A DNA stretch of 58,172 nucleotides, taken from positions 1 to 58,172 of the forward strand of contig JARQWU010000035.1 of assembly GCA_040182905.1 (NCBI GenBank), in the 5' to 3' direction. The first letter of the stretch is position 1; every line of letters starts with the position of its first letter. Below are positions 41,829-51,656 of the stretch, piece after piece. A program made the translations under genes and the position numbers. The notes under the pieces are model-generated. The model made no database searches. It was given only the letters and a program-made list of their open reading frames with translations, and was not told the origin of the DNA. Origin of the DNA: Barthelona sp. PAP020. Lineage: Eukaryota; Metamonada: BaSk clade.

Positions 41829-44800
41829 ATGAATTTTGATTTATTTGCCATTTATTTATGTATAACGATAAGATTATTTCACAATTATTGTACTTTATCT
41901 TATGAGGGAAGATTTCCCTTTTTAGCGAATGTTTCTTTTTCCAAAAAGTATTTATTTGCCATGATTACTATTTTTTTTATGTCTATTGGGGACATTTATC
42001 TCAGTATTTTTGTATATCCACAGAAATTTGTTTTAATTCACAAAAGTGAGATATTTTTTTTATTTCCATTCTTAATGATAATATTATTGATTTGTATCAC
42101 AATTTTAACTTATAAAATTATATATTATTTAACAAATCCTTTAAAATTAACGAAATTTTATTTATATTTGTCTTATTCAGCAGAAGGAATGATATATGCT
42201 ATCATTTATTATTTGTGTCATATTATGGTATCAGCATCAATTGTTGTTTCTACTTTATTTAGATTCGTTTTGTGTTGTTTATCTTTTCGTTTATTTATTA
42301 ATTGTTTTTTTTGGCCTAGTTTATCCATTGAAAAATTAATTTTATTGGTTAGAAATCCTTCTTCAAAAAAGAACAATTTTGAAAAAAATATATATAAGAC
42401 AAGCCACTATTTTTATAAAGTGTTATTTTTAACCGTATTAACTTTGATTGAAGCAACAATTCAAATATATTCATGGGTTTTGAAAGGATTTTACACTAGT
42501 TATAATATTCCTTTCTTATTTTTACAAATGTCAATGGTTTTCTTTGCTAATTTGATTTTCATGATTTTTCCATTAAAAAATCAGTTAAAAAATCCAACAT
42601 TGATACAAATATGCGTTGTAATACCTCGTATTGTGTATGCTACATTTGTGGTACCTTCTAAAATTGATAGTATAGCTCATTGTATAAGTTTATTTTATTT
42701 ACTTTTAATTATTGAATGTTTCATATTGCAATATATTTGTTCTGTTCCTGAAAAGACTTTGATTGATTTATTATTCAAGGATCACAGAAAATTTCCAAAA
42801 CCGATCAATTATCCAATTTCAATTATAAATTTTGGAAAATTTTCATCTTATGTAAGTTTCAGAATTGTTATTGTTGTCATTATTATAATACATGCTTTAA
42901 CTCAATATATCTTTGAAATTTTTAATTTTGATCATCAAGATATCAGTTGGAATGTGACGATCTTTTCTTTAATACCCATAATTTTTTACACATTTTCATT
43001 AATCCCACGAAATTTTTGGGTAAATTCTTTCAACAGTTCAGAATTGATGGAAATTAGTTTTTATTTTTCTAATTCTAATGGGAATATTAAAAAGGATACC
43101 AAAGATGATAATATAAACATTGATAACAATAAAAGTCAAGATTTAATGGATTCTTCAGAAATATTAATTTCTTTTGAGGATATGAATAATATTGATCAAA
43201 AACATAAAGAAAAAATATTTTTGAAGACTATAACTAGTGAGAAAATCTTTAAAATGATTGAAAGTTTAGAAAATAATTGTTTGCCTAAACCTGTTAAAAG
43301 ATTTATTTATGGAAGTTTTTTTTATTTAACTATAGTCATTCTTTTTATCCATTTTTTCTTTTCCTATAGTCCTATTAGAGGAGTTTTATTGAATATTATA
43401 GATAACACATTAAAATTACAATTTATTTCAATAAACATTGTTGGATTTTGTGGTTGTATTGTTTTGTTAATCTTATGTGTCATTTATTATCGAATATTGA
43501 AAATTTTGAGGTTTGAATATACAATACCAAAATCAATAGAAAATACTCCAGTGGAAAGAATTTATAAAGCTTTAATGTTCTACAAAAATATCATACAATT
43601 GTCGATATTTTTAGTATCTATATTTTGTATACATTATTCTTTTTCAACTGATCATATTTTTGGTTATATTATTGGAATCTTAATTATACCTAATATCATA
43701 TTTTTCATTATTGTTTTACATTTTCTACATTACAATAATATAACGTTTAAACTGATATGTATTTTTATGGTGATTCTTTATTCTCCTATATATTACATTG
43801 TATTTAAAGGTAATGTTGATATTTTTGCAAATGTTAACAACAATGGTTATGTCATATTATTAAATTATTTTTGTATAGGTTGTATAATGATCATATTCAC
43901 AAAAAATAAAAGAGTTCAAATATTTTATCAAATAATGTTTTGGACTTATTTTGTTCAACAAACTTTACAAAATAAATATTTATATCATGATATTTATGTA
44001 ACTTTTGGTATCTTTTTATTGATTATCACTATTTTTCCAATTATAAATTGTTATGATTTATTTAAAGAATCTAGACATTTTTATATGTATTTGATTTTTG
44101 GATGTTTATTTTCAGCATTGTTAGGTTTTAAAGCTAAAGATTTTAAACAATTTGATCATTTATTATTTAATTGGTTAATTACTTATGTTTTTTTAAGTTA
44201 CTATTATCAAAAAATCAATGAATTTTTTTTTGCTATTTTTTCAAATCATAAATCAAAGAATAATGAATTCATTTACATTTCTAAATATTATTTTTGTGTT
44301 TTGAGTTATAATACTCAAAATAATCAATATAAAGATTTAACAAAATTATTTCATAGATTTATCATCTGTTTGATCAATTTAATTATCTTGCATTTTTATT
44401 TTATGATTTATTCCCCAAATCATGAAAGCATTTGTCTTTTATTAATGTTAGTTGTATTAGGTATATCTTTGTTGGGAATATCTCTTGGAAACTCTTCATT
44501 CAGAATCATTGATAATTTGAATTTATTACATCATAATGAATTAGAAGAAATTTTTAATAAGATTGATCATCAATATTGTTTAAATAAAAGGGTTTTGACA
44601 TCTAATAATCTTAAACGTCAAGAATTATTAGACCATTTTCATCAAATGCCTATTTATGTTTACAAACATTCAAGTATTAATGTTACAATAACTACCCAAC
44701 AAAATATTGATAGTCATGAAAATAGTATACATACCACAAAGAAAAATCATCATGAAGATAATTTACAGTTAGTAGGTATTGATATTGTTGTTAAAAGATG

Positions 44801-47279
44801 TATGAAAGAGATCATAAAAATTGAAAATAAAATTATGGAGAATAAAAACATGAAAAAGAATAACTTGAATAAATATGATTCTTCAAAGAAGAAGAATGAT
44901 GATTTTTCAGTATTTGATGAATTTTTACTGGAACAAAAGTTGGAATCATTAATGATTTCCTTATTTAAATTTAGAAACAATGAAGAATTATTTAAAGGTA
45001 TGATTTTTATCAATATTATGATTTCTGCTAATAGAATCAAATATTTAAGAGAATATTTAGTAAATAAATGGAAAATGTCACAAAATCCCAAAATTTGGAA
45101 ACTTCTAAAATATGATCCTCATTTATTAGATATTGCTATTGAACAATTTAATATCTTTTTAAAAGAAGAACATGAGAGAGTTACCACTGAAAACCTTCAA
45201 TTAAAAATGCAAAATAACGTCTTGATAGGAAAGAAATCTGATGATAAAGAAAGCTACACAGTCGATAATGACATTGTCAAAGCAGAAGATAATACAAATG
45301 CTTTTGATTTATTGAAAAGAGTTCCCATATCAAATTCTAGTTATGATGCTGATGAAATGGATTACTCAAATCATACTTCCTTGATTCTTGATATATCTTC
45401 AAAAGTAGATACCATGATTGCTAAAATTCATCACCAGCAGAATCATTCAAAGAGTAAAGGGAAAAATTCTAGTCTAAGGTTCTCCTTTGATCCTCACAAA
45501 AAAGTAGAAACTCACAGTACTAAAAATGAAAATGAAAATGAAACTGAAGAAAGTGAAAAAGAAAAAGAAAATGGATTGAGTGCAATCAATGTTGAATTGA
45601 TTGAACTAAGAAAGTATTTGATCAAGATGACAAAATTTGAAGAATTTATGCAAAGGTTTGAAAAAATACTTACTAGATTGAGTTTTGAAGATTTTCAAAA
45701 TATTTATCAAGATTTTATCGAGTTAGATTTGAAAATTTTTGATATTGTAAAGTCTTTATCCAATCAATTTAAGAGTGATTCTTATGAAAACAAAGATTTA
45801 TTAGCCAACGCTAAGGATCAATATTATGCTATAAAGGAAGAAATTAAGAACTTCGCTAGTTCGGTCAAACCATTGAGGTGTGTATCAGACGAAGGAAAAC
45901 TTGCAAGTGTAACCAAACAATTTCTTCATATTGTGAAAAATTGCTGGAAAAAAGATGAATTGTTCAGAGATACCAGATTTTCAGATATTGCAACTGTTGT
46001 TGGAGATAATATTCCCCATGACAAATTGGAATTAAAGCCCATAAGTGAATTGATACCTGATTACGAATTAAATTTGTCCGGGAAATTAATTCAAGGTTTG
46101 GTAAATAACCCCATATTGGAATTCCTATTAAATGGCAAAGATCTAAATAATAAAGAAGTTTTGCTGACTAGTTTATGGCGATACGATAGGAGAGCAGGTA
46201 TTTTTGTTTTCCGTTATTTCACAGTTGATCTGACGAATTACATTATCGTTGATAGTTACGTCCCCTCGTTTTCTCAGCATTTGATGTTTGCGAGATCAAC
46301 CGTAAATAACAATGTGTTTGTATGTTTCATTGAGAAAATGTTGGCAAAATTATGTGGATCCTATTCAGCTATCAATGAAAAATTCAGTGATTTAAGATCA
46401 ATACGCACAATAACACAGGCTAATTATTCAATATGGTCTCCAATCAAATTGAACACTGTGCAAATGAGCAAGTGTTATGAAATAATTAGAAAGTACTCTA
46501 ATATTAAATATTATGGGAGTTTAACGATGGTTAGATCCCAAAATGAGACTTATACTAATTTAGGCTTAAGAACCAATGTTATTTACACAGTTGAAAAGGC
46601 ATTTGATACCTTTTATGATGATAATCACATACAACTGTTGTATATATGTCCAACTGTTTGTTGTGCGAACGATATTGAAAGATTTTGTGGATCTTATCAT
46701 CAAAATTCTATAAAATGGTCTCAAAGACTAAAGAATCAATTGCCTTTTGTGGGAATGAAAGAACCAGGTTTTTGGTTAACATTGGAAGAATTTTTTGACC
46801 AATTTACTAACATTCTTTCATACCAAACTTTAAGTCTGTTCTTCCATTCCTATATTCGTTATTCAATGTTTGATGAAGAAATTCAAATATTGAAAGACAT
46901 TTATAAATTGGATGCTTGCATACTTAGAGCACCTCAACATACCATTTATTTTACAGAAGTTATTAACAACCCCTATATCGAGGTATTTATTGAATTTTAT
47001 CAAGTAAATGAACCTGTAAGTGTTTGCTTAACGCTATTTCAATCTTCATCTCTTGCAATTACTGATGTTGAAAATATGGAGTTAATTGGTTCTCCTTTTT
47101 ATTCAACTGAAAGAACAACCAGATTTTCGGTATCATTGCGTAACCTAAAAATGTTTTATTCCATAATTCCTTTTGTAACTGAAATCAATAACGTTCAAAG
47201 TATTGATTATGTTTTGAGAGTTTATTCTCCTGATTCTGAAGTATTCCTCATCAATGCAAACTCCCTTACATACAATTAA
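41829..47279 (+). CDS. DEK1-like transmembrane protein with a degenerate calpain domain
   Basis: The product has 1,816 residues from the ATG at 41829 (no earlier in-frame ATG). Residues 1 to ~890 hold about 22 hydrophobic spans, split by one polar loop at ~405-485. A charged linker (~890-1370) follows. Residues ~1375-1690 read as a calpain core: ELFRDTRF opening, QG at 1422-1423, GIFVFRYF, FIEKMLAKLCGSYSAINE, and GFWLTLEEF near 1647. The last ~120 residues match the calpain beta-sandwich (TTRFSVSLRNL, VLRVYSPDSE). This order is that of plant DEK1 and protist TML calpains, which act at membranes. The catalytic residues are missing by eye: Cys of QGxLGDC becomes Pro1428, His of GHAYSV becomes Val1584 (with Asn1583 beside it), and Asn of RNPWG becomes Cys1607. 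It is therefore probably a non-proteolytic sensor or scaffold; function is inferred. Confidence 0.85.
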   Translation: MNFDLFAIYLCITIRLFHNYCTLSYEGRFPFLANVSFSKKYLFAMITIFFMSIGDIYLSIFVYPQKFVLIHKSEIFFLFPFLMIILLICITILTYKIIYYLTNPLKLTKFYLYLSYSAEGMIYAIIYYLCHIMVSASIVVSTLFRFVLCCLSFRLFINCFFWPSLSIEKLILLVRNPSSKKNNFEKNIYKTSHYFYKVLFLTVLTLIEATIQIYSWVLKGFYTSYNIPFLFLQMSMVFFANLIFMIFPLKNQLKNPTLIQICVVIPRIVYATFVVPSKIDSIAHCISLFYLLLIIECFILQYICSVPEKTLIDLLFKDHRKFPKPINYPISIINFGKFSSYVSFRIVIVVIIIIHALTQYIFEIFNFDHQDISWNVTIFSLIPIIFYTFSLIPRNFWVNSFNSSELMEISFYFSNSNGNIKKDTKDDNINIDNNKSQDLMDSSEILISFEDMNNIDQKHKEKIFLKTITSEKIFKMIESLENNCLPKPVKRFIYGSFFYLTIVILFIHFFFSYSPIRGVLLNIIDNTLKLQFISINIVGFCGCIVLLILCVIYYRILKILRFEYTIPKSIENTPVERIYKALMFYKNIIQLSIFLVSIFCIHYSFSTDHIFGYIIGILIIPNIIFFIIVLHFLHYNNITFKLICIFMVILYSPIYYIVFKGNVDIFANVNNNGYVILLNYFCIGCIMIIFTKNKRVQIFYQIMFWTYFVQQTLQNKYLYHDIYVTFGIFLLIITIFPIINCYDLFKESRHFYMYLIFGCLFSALLGFKAKDFKQFDHLLFNWLITYVFLSYYYQKINEFFFAIFSNHKSKNNEFIYISKYYFCVLSYNTQNNQYKDLTKLFHRFIICLINLIILHFYFMIYSPNHESICLLLMLVVLGISLLGISLGNSSFRIIDNLNLLHHNELEEIFNKIDHQYCLNKRVLTSNNLKRQELLDHFHQMPIYVYKHSSINVTITTQQNIDSHENSIHTTKKNHHEDNLQLVGIDIVVKRCMKEIIKIENKIMENKNMKKNNLNKYDSSKKKNDDFSVFDEFLLEQKLESLMISLFKFRNNEELFKGMIFINIMISANRIKYLREYLVNKWKMSQNPKIWKLLKYDPHLLDIAIEQFNIFLKEEHERVTTENLQLKMQNNVLIGKKSDDKESYTVDNDIVKAEDNTNAFDLLKRVPISNSSYDADEMDYSNHTSLILDISSKVDTMIAKIHHQQNHSKSKGKNSSLRFSFDPHKKVETHSTKNENENETEESEKEKENGLSAINVELIELRKYLIKMTKFEEFMQRFEKILTRLSFEDFQNIYQDFIELDLKIFDIVKSLSNQFKSDSYENKDLLANAKDQYYAIKEEIKNFASSVKPLRCVSDEGKLASVTKQFLHIVKNCWKKDELFRDTRFSDIATVVGDNIPHDKLELKPISELIPDYELNLSGKLIQGLVNNPILEFLLNGKDLNNKEVLLTSLWRYDRRAGIFVFRYFTVDLTNYIIVDSYVPSFSQHLMFARSTVNNNVFVCFIEKMLAKLCGSYSAINEKFSDLRSIRTITQANYSIWSPIKLNTVQMSKCYEIIRKYSNIKYYGSLTMVRSQNETYTNLGLRTNVIYTVEKAFDTFYDDNHIQLLYICPTVCCANDIERFCGSYHQNSIKWSQRLKNQLPFVGMKEPGFWLTLEEFFDQFTNILSYQTLSLFFHSYIRYSMFDEEIQILKDIYKLDACILRAPQHTIYFTEVINNPYIEVFIEFYQVNEPVSVCLTLFQSSSLAITDVENMELIGSPFYSTERTTRFSVSLRNLKMFYSIIPFVTEINNVQSIDYVLRVYSPDSEVFLINANSLTYN

Positions 47280-47531
47280 AATGACATCTTATTGATTCAG
47301 ACTTTTTATTTTTTGTACATAATTGTAAATGCTATTTTCTTTTTTGTGTTAAAATGACTATTATTGGTAAAAATATTGAAAATATTTATGTTTTTCGTGT
47401 TGTAATTTAACATTTATTTGCAAATTGAGTATTAGTTAGTTGTATTTTTTCACTGTATTTTTTTTGTGGTTCTAATTTTTTTTAAATTTTTTATTTTTTC
47501 CGTTGTAGAAATTTATCTTTATGGAATTAGA

Positions 47532-48180
47532 ATGAGTCAAAATGATTTAAACCCTGATTCAGTTGATTTAACCGAATTATTTAAAAGAATGGTTATCGAT
47601 TTAACAAATTTTTGGTTGGTAGAAAAAATTTTTTACAATGAATTTAGCTAATTTTCAGAAACAAGTTGATGATATTGAATCTTGTGAAGATGTTAAAAAT
47701 CCTCAACTTCCATTGGCAAGAATAAAAAAAATAATGAAATCTGATGGGAATGTAAATATGATAAGTGCTGAAGCTCCAAAATTATTTTCAAAAGCAATTG
47801 AATATTTTATATCTGATTTATCAATTAGAGCGTGGGCATTTGCTGAAATGGAAAATAAAAGAACACTGCAAAAGAGTCACATCATTGCTGCAATTTGTTC
47901 CACCGAAATATTTGATTTTCTGTTAGATATTGTTCCCCCAGCGTTGTTGGAATCCGAATCAGAAAATATTATGGCTTCCCATTTGAATATGTTCACTGAA
48001 AATCAAAGACGAAGGATGCCTGATACTTATTTATCTGTTTTAGATAATTCTTTAAATTCAACGCATTTGAATTCAAACAATCAGATGACGAATGTCCAAC
48101 AAGTGAGTCCATATTCACAACCCCAAGAGACTCAATATTTTGATCCTGTTGTAAAACAATCATTGACTACGGATATGTGA
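47532..48180 (+). CDS. NFYC: NF-YC (HAP5) subunit of the CCAAT-binding factor, two exons
   Basis: Proposed join of 47532..47618 and 47659..48180 gives 202 residues. NF-YC pairs with NF-YB through histone folds and, with NF-YA, binds CCAAT boxes in promoters. The histone fold spans about residues 46-125: LPLARIKKIMKSD, then ISAEAPKLFSKA, LSIRAWAFAE, KRTLQKSHIIAAI and FDFLLDIVP, all near-canonical NF-YC. Exon 1 supplies LTNFWL, which joins to KQVDDIE and rebuilds the conserved NF-YC lead-in, FW-x-x-Q-x-x-x-I. Without splicing, translation from ATG 47638 would lack this segment and instead begin with intron-derived residues (MNLANFQ). The C-terminal tail is Gln/Ser/Asn-rich, as often in activators. 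Stop is TGA. It is convergent with the next gene, 108 nt apart. Confidence 0.88.
47619..47658 (+). other. 40-nt spliceosomal intron in the NF-YC gene
   Basis: The intron begins GTAGAAAAA and ends GCTAATTTTCAG, with a possible branch site CTAAT about nine bases before the AG. It is phase 0, between Leu29 and Lys30. Its length, 40, is not a multiple of three, and the exon 1 frame, if unspliced, stops at 47651 inside the intron. Support comes from restored NF-YC homology across the junction, not from transcript data. Confidence 0.75.
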
Positions 48181-48288
48181 TTACTTACGGCAAATTGAAC
48201 ATGTAAATGTAGATTTTTTTTTTTTTTGATTTATGGGACAGTGATGAAAATTAAGGAATGGCAATGAGCAAATAAAGAAAAAAGGCTG

Positions 48289-50193
48289 TTATTTTACACA
48301 TAAAAGATGTTTGTGAAACAAATGATTCTTCACATTTGCTTCAAAATCATCAATATCCTCGATATTTAATGTGTTAGAATTGAAATTTTGGAATTGAATA
48401 TGTGATTCTATTGAATTACCAAAATTGGAAATAATGATTGAGTTATTATCTCCCGTAATAACCTGTGTTGAAGAATTTGTGTGAATATCATTATTTTCCA
48501 GGTCATCAATATTTGCTAAAAAGTCTTTATTATGAGTAAAATCAAGCCCAAATGATTCATTTAAAGTTGTAAATCTGCTTAAATCAGTAAAAATATCTTT
48601 ATTTTTCAAAGGAATTTGTTCATTCAATGAAACATTCGTTTTCAAAAAAGTTATGAGATCTGCAGTGTTGCAATTGTTTTCAGTCCTTTGTAAAAACTCC
48701 TTTTCATAAGGTTTACACAAAAATTGATTTAAACTAAGCTGATTTAAAGCATTTTCAACAGATCCTTCATTAAAAATTGTCAAAATATCAAAATCGTCAG
48801 ATATACAGTCTTTTTTACAAAATTGTGTGAGCAATTCTTTCATAAAGAAATTTTGATTTTTCAAAGTGCAAATATTTGTCGCTATTGCTTTACTTGTTTT
48901 ATGAACCAATAAGTCCATAATTTTTGAATCTTGCAAATGAACAGATTCATCATTTTGTCTTTCAAATGAATGATAATTAATGAACTCTTCATATAAATCA
49001 ACTTGAAGTTGTTCTTTTGTTATTTCTAATGCATGATTCAACATTTGTTCAACATTTAACAAACCATTTCTAACATTTTCTTCAAAATTACTTTTACCTT
49101 TGTTGTATTCATCAATAATTAACAAAACCATTTCAATTTTTCCCTGTTTAATTACGTGATAATCGACCCATGTGCCATGAAAGTTATTATCACCAACAAT
49201 TTCCTCAACACTACGATGATCTGCTTTGGCTGGAATATTTTCATGTTCAGGATGAAAATTTTGAAAGATTGAAGCATACTCAGGTGTTTGTTTAAAAACA
49301 TTAATTCTTTGCCCAGAAATATTATCATCAATAAACACTCTAAGATGGTTTTCATTTTGAATAAATTTTTGAGTTTTGTATAGAGAATCACATAGAGCTA
49401 ATAGTTGGTTATTCATATCATAGAAAAGAATATGATCTTCAAAATATATAATTCCACAAAGAAATTGAGAAAATCTTTTTTTCAAATTTTTGAGGAAACT
49501 TTCACTCTCATTTAAAAGTGGTAAACACCATTCAAAATATGGCATAAACGTTGGATAAACAACAGAAATACCAATAACCAAATTTTCTAAAAATATTCTG
49601 GTCATTGACATTCGCATCAACTCATGCACCACAGAAAAATGAGGTACACTTAAATATTTATGTACAAATTCTGGTGTTTTGTTTGCATACCGATAAATTT
49701 GATCCAATCCACCAGTTAAAAAATTAAATGTATTGTAGAAACGATTAAAAGAGGAAATGGCTGATTTTTTCGAAATGGTTGGTTGTAATATCAATAAACT
49801 AATAATATTTTCAGGTGTATCATTTTTATTATTGCGGATATGTTCAAAAGGTTTTACCAAATAAACAATTTGAAAATGCCGAAATACGGCTCTTGTTGGT
49901 TGATTTATTTTCTTTTCATCAATTGATTCATCATCATCTATCATGCTAAAAAACCTGTTGTAAAAAGATAAAACACCTTTAACAATTTCATGAATAATAA
50001 GATGTTGGGCAGCAGTTGGATAAATTTCCATTGGTTTAGGACGATTTTTTATGGCTTTTGGTAATTTTGGAAATTCGTACAATGGTAACATCAAACTTGC
50101 ATCAGCTTCAATTCTGGGAATTCTGTAAATCCCAAAAAATAAATTGAATGATTCGAGATCCCATTTTGGTTTATCATCTTTGTTATCACTCAT
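48289..50193 (-). CDS. Unrecognised 634-residue protein
   Basis: I choose the ATG at 50193 (MSDNKDDKPKWDL). The open frame continues upstream through a T-tract that would encode FFFF, and another ATG lies at 50238, but the acidic MSDNKDD start just after the T-tract resembles the other starts here. The protein has no signal peptide or clear membrane span. The first ~330 residues are mostly helical with Pro and Phe-rich segments (for example LMLPLYEFPKLPKAI near 36-50). The last ~180 are Asn/Ser/Asp-rich and probably disordered. I recognise no domain. It is head to head with the 420-residue gene, with 67 nt between start codons, and convergent with NF-YC. Confidence 0.8.
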   Translation of the reverse strand: MSDNKDDKPKWDLESFNLFFGIYRIPRIEADASLMLPLYEFPKLPKAIKNRPKPMEIYPTAAQHLIIHEIVKGVLSFYNRFFSMIDDDESIDEKKINQPTRAVFRHFQIVYLVKPFEHIRNNKNDTPENIISLLILQPTISKKSAISSFNRFYNTFNFLTGGLDQIYRYANKTPEFVHKYLSVPHFSVVHELMRMSMTRIFLENLVIGISVVYPTFMPYFEWCLPLLNESESFLKNLKKRFSQFLCGIIYFEDHILFYDMNNQLLALCDSLYKTQKFIQNENHLRVFIDDNISGQRINVFKQTPEYASIFQNFHPEHENIPAKADHRSVEEIVGDNNFHGTWVDYHVIKQGKIEMVLLIIDEYNKGKSNFEENVRNGLLNVEQMLNHALEITKEQLQVDLYEEFINYHSFERQNDESVHLQDSKIMDLLVHKTSKAIATNICTLKNQNFFMKELLTQFCKKDCISDDFDILTIFNEGSVENALNQLSLNQFLCKPYEKEFLQRTENNCNTADLITFLKTNVSLNEQIPLKNKDIFTDLSRFTTLNESFGLDFTHNKDFLANIDDLENNDIHTNSSTQVITGDNNSIIISNFGNSIESHIQFQNFNSNTLNIEDIDDFEANVKNHLFHKHLLCVK

Positions 50194-50260
50194 TTCAAAA
50201 AAAAAAAAAGAAATTCCTCTCGTAATCAAAGCACACATATTTTTTATAGTTTGTTCCACT
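50194..50260. promoter_or_regulatory. 67-nt bidirectional upstream region
   Basis: This separates the ATGs of two divergent orphan genes. It contains a 13-base A run (T run in the minus-sense direction) that ends three bases before the minus-strand ATG, an arrangement much like that at 756-773. A promoter function is inferred from spacing only. Confidence 0.4.
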
Positions 50261-51523
50261 ATGGTTCATTTAAAACATGTGGAGTTAGCATATTCAACAG
50301 AATTTTATAATTATGTCAAACAATTTTTAGAAACTTATTCGAATCAAAACATAACTATTTCTACTCATTTTCTTAATAATAGTGAATTCCAGATATTGAA
50401 TTTCACGATTAAAAGTCATATAAAAGATGTAGAAATCTCATATCAGATGCAAAATAGGATATTTACATTGTTATCGAAATTTAACGATCAGCATTATTGT
50501 GCAAATGTTTTATATTTACCAAATTCTCCTTATGGATTATTTGCATTTCAAAATGAGGCAGATGGATTTTGTAAAGTTAGGACAGAAATGAATTTCTTTG
50601 ACTTGAACAAATTTGTCTGCCTATTTTTTGATTACAAAAGATATACTCAAAATGTTAATCTTACACCTTCGTTATCATTTAAGCATCATAAAACCATATG
50701 GAACCCACTATTATTCAAGAATTTATTGAATAATTTCTTGATTCCTTATGAAGAAGATGATTCAATGAAATTTTTTGCAATTCCTGGAGCTATTACCTTT
50801 AAATCGAAGCAAATGAAGAGATTAGAAAATTTCAATTTTGATGTGCATCAATTGAATAATTTGGATAAATTAGATCAAGAATTTTTGGTTGGTGTTAATA
50901 CTGATCGAATATTTGTCTCTGATTCGTCAAAAATGTATAAAATAGCCGAAAATATCCGATATTGTGATCGTTCCTATCATTATCGTCCAGCAAACGTTGT
51001 GTTATCCAATAATGATTCTAGAAAATTATCATTACAAAGTGAAAGACATGATTGTATTGAATTGAAATATCAACGAAAAATTAAAATGAAAATAACGATA
51101 CCTCTCAGTGCTTATGGGTTTATTACTGATTTACAAGTGTTTGGGTACGTTGAAGAAGCAGTTCCACCCGAAAATATTGCAAAAATTGCCGAAAACTTGA
51201 ATCATATTGATAGTAATATGAAAGCCGATTCTTTGGCTCATTTGACCAGAAATCCTTGTATTATTTATAACGCAAATGAACCCTTTAGATTGGTTGATAT
51301 ATATAGTTTGCAAAGAAATAATATGTTAATCAAGTGGGTGGACAATAAGGGTAAAAATGAAGAGTTAAAACACACTTTGGACGATCAATGTCTTTATTTC
51401 AATGAAAAATTGAATTTTATTGAATCAAAAGCACAAGCTCCAATCTTGTATTGGCAAGGTACTGGCAAACCAATAGATCAATTTTATGAATTTGTTGCCT
51501 GTATTATCAATAATTTTGATTGA
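50261..51523 (+). CDS. Unrecognised 420-residue protein
   Basis: The frame is open well upstream of the ATG at 50261, but the upstream part overlaps the divergent gene antisense and includes a lysine run from the A-tract, so I start at MVHLKHVELAYS. Ends at TGA, 51523. No signal peptide or membrane span. Mixed alpha/beta appearance with several Tyr- and His-containing strands; a short segment PPENIAKIAENLNHIDSN near 300-320 looks helical. A Trp-Gln-Gly-Thr-Gly motif (YWQGTGK) lies near the C-terminus. I do not recognise a family. Downstream, VAC14 starts 133 nt later on the same strand, but no functional link is evident. Confidence 0.8.
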   Translation: MVHLKHVELAYSTEFYNYVKQFLETYSNQNITISTHFLNNSEFQILNFTIKSHIKDVEISYQMQNRIFTLLSKFNDQHYCANVLYLPNSPYGLFAFQNEADGFCKVRTEMNFFDLNKFVCLFFDYKRYTQNVNLTPSLSFKHHKTIWNPLLFKNLLNNFLIPYEEDDSMKFFAIPGAITFKSKQMKRLENFNFDVHQLNNLDKLDQEFLVGVNTDRIFVSDSSKMYKIAENIRYCDRSYHYRPANVVLSNNDSRKLSLQSERHDCIELKYQRKIKMKITIPLSAYGFITDLQVFGYVEEAVPPENIAKIAENLNHIDSNMKADSLAHLTRNPCIIYNANEPFRLVDIYSLQRNNMLIKWVDNKGKNEELKHTLDDQCLYFNEKLNFIESKAQAPILYWQGTGKPIDQFYEFVACIINNFD

Positions 51524-51656
51524 TCTAAGATAATCTTTATTTTGTTTTTAAAATATCTTTCTTTATTTGAATTATTTAATTTTAAAGGGTGTCATTGTTT
51601 GTTTTATAAAAAAAGAATTTTTTTTTTTAATTTTACCATTTACATTTCATGTAATT

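Noticed and set aside
47638-47658. ATG at 47638 as start of NF-YC
   Set aside because: It lies inside the proposed intron and would replace the conserved FW-x-x-Q lead-in with MNLANFQ.
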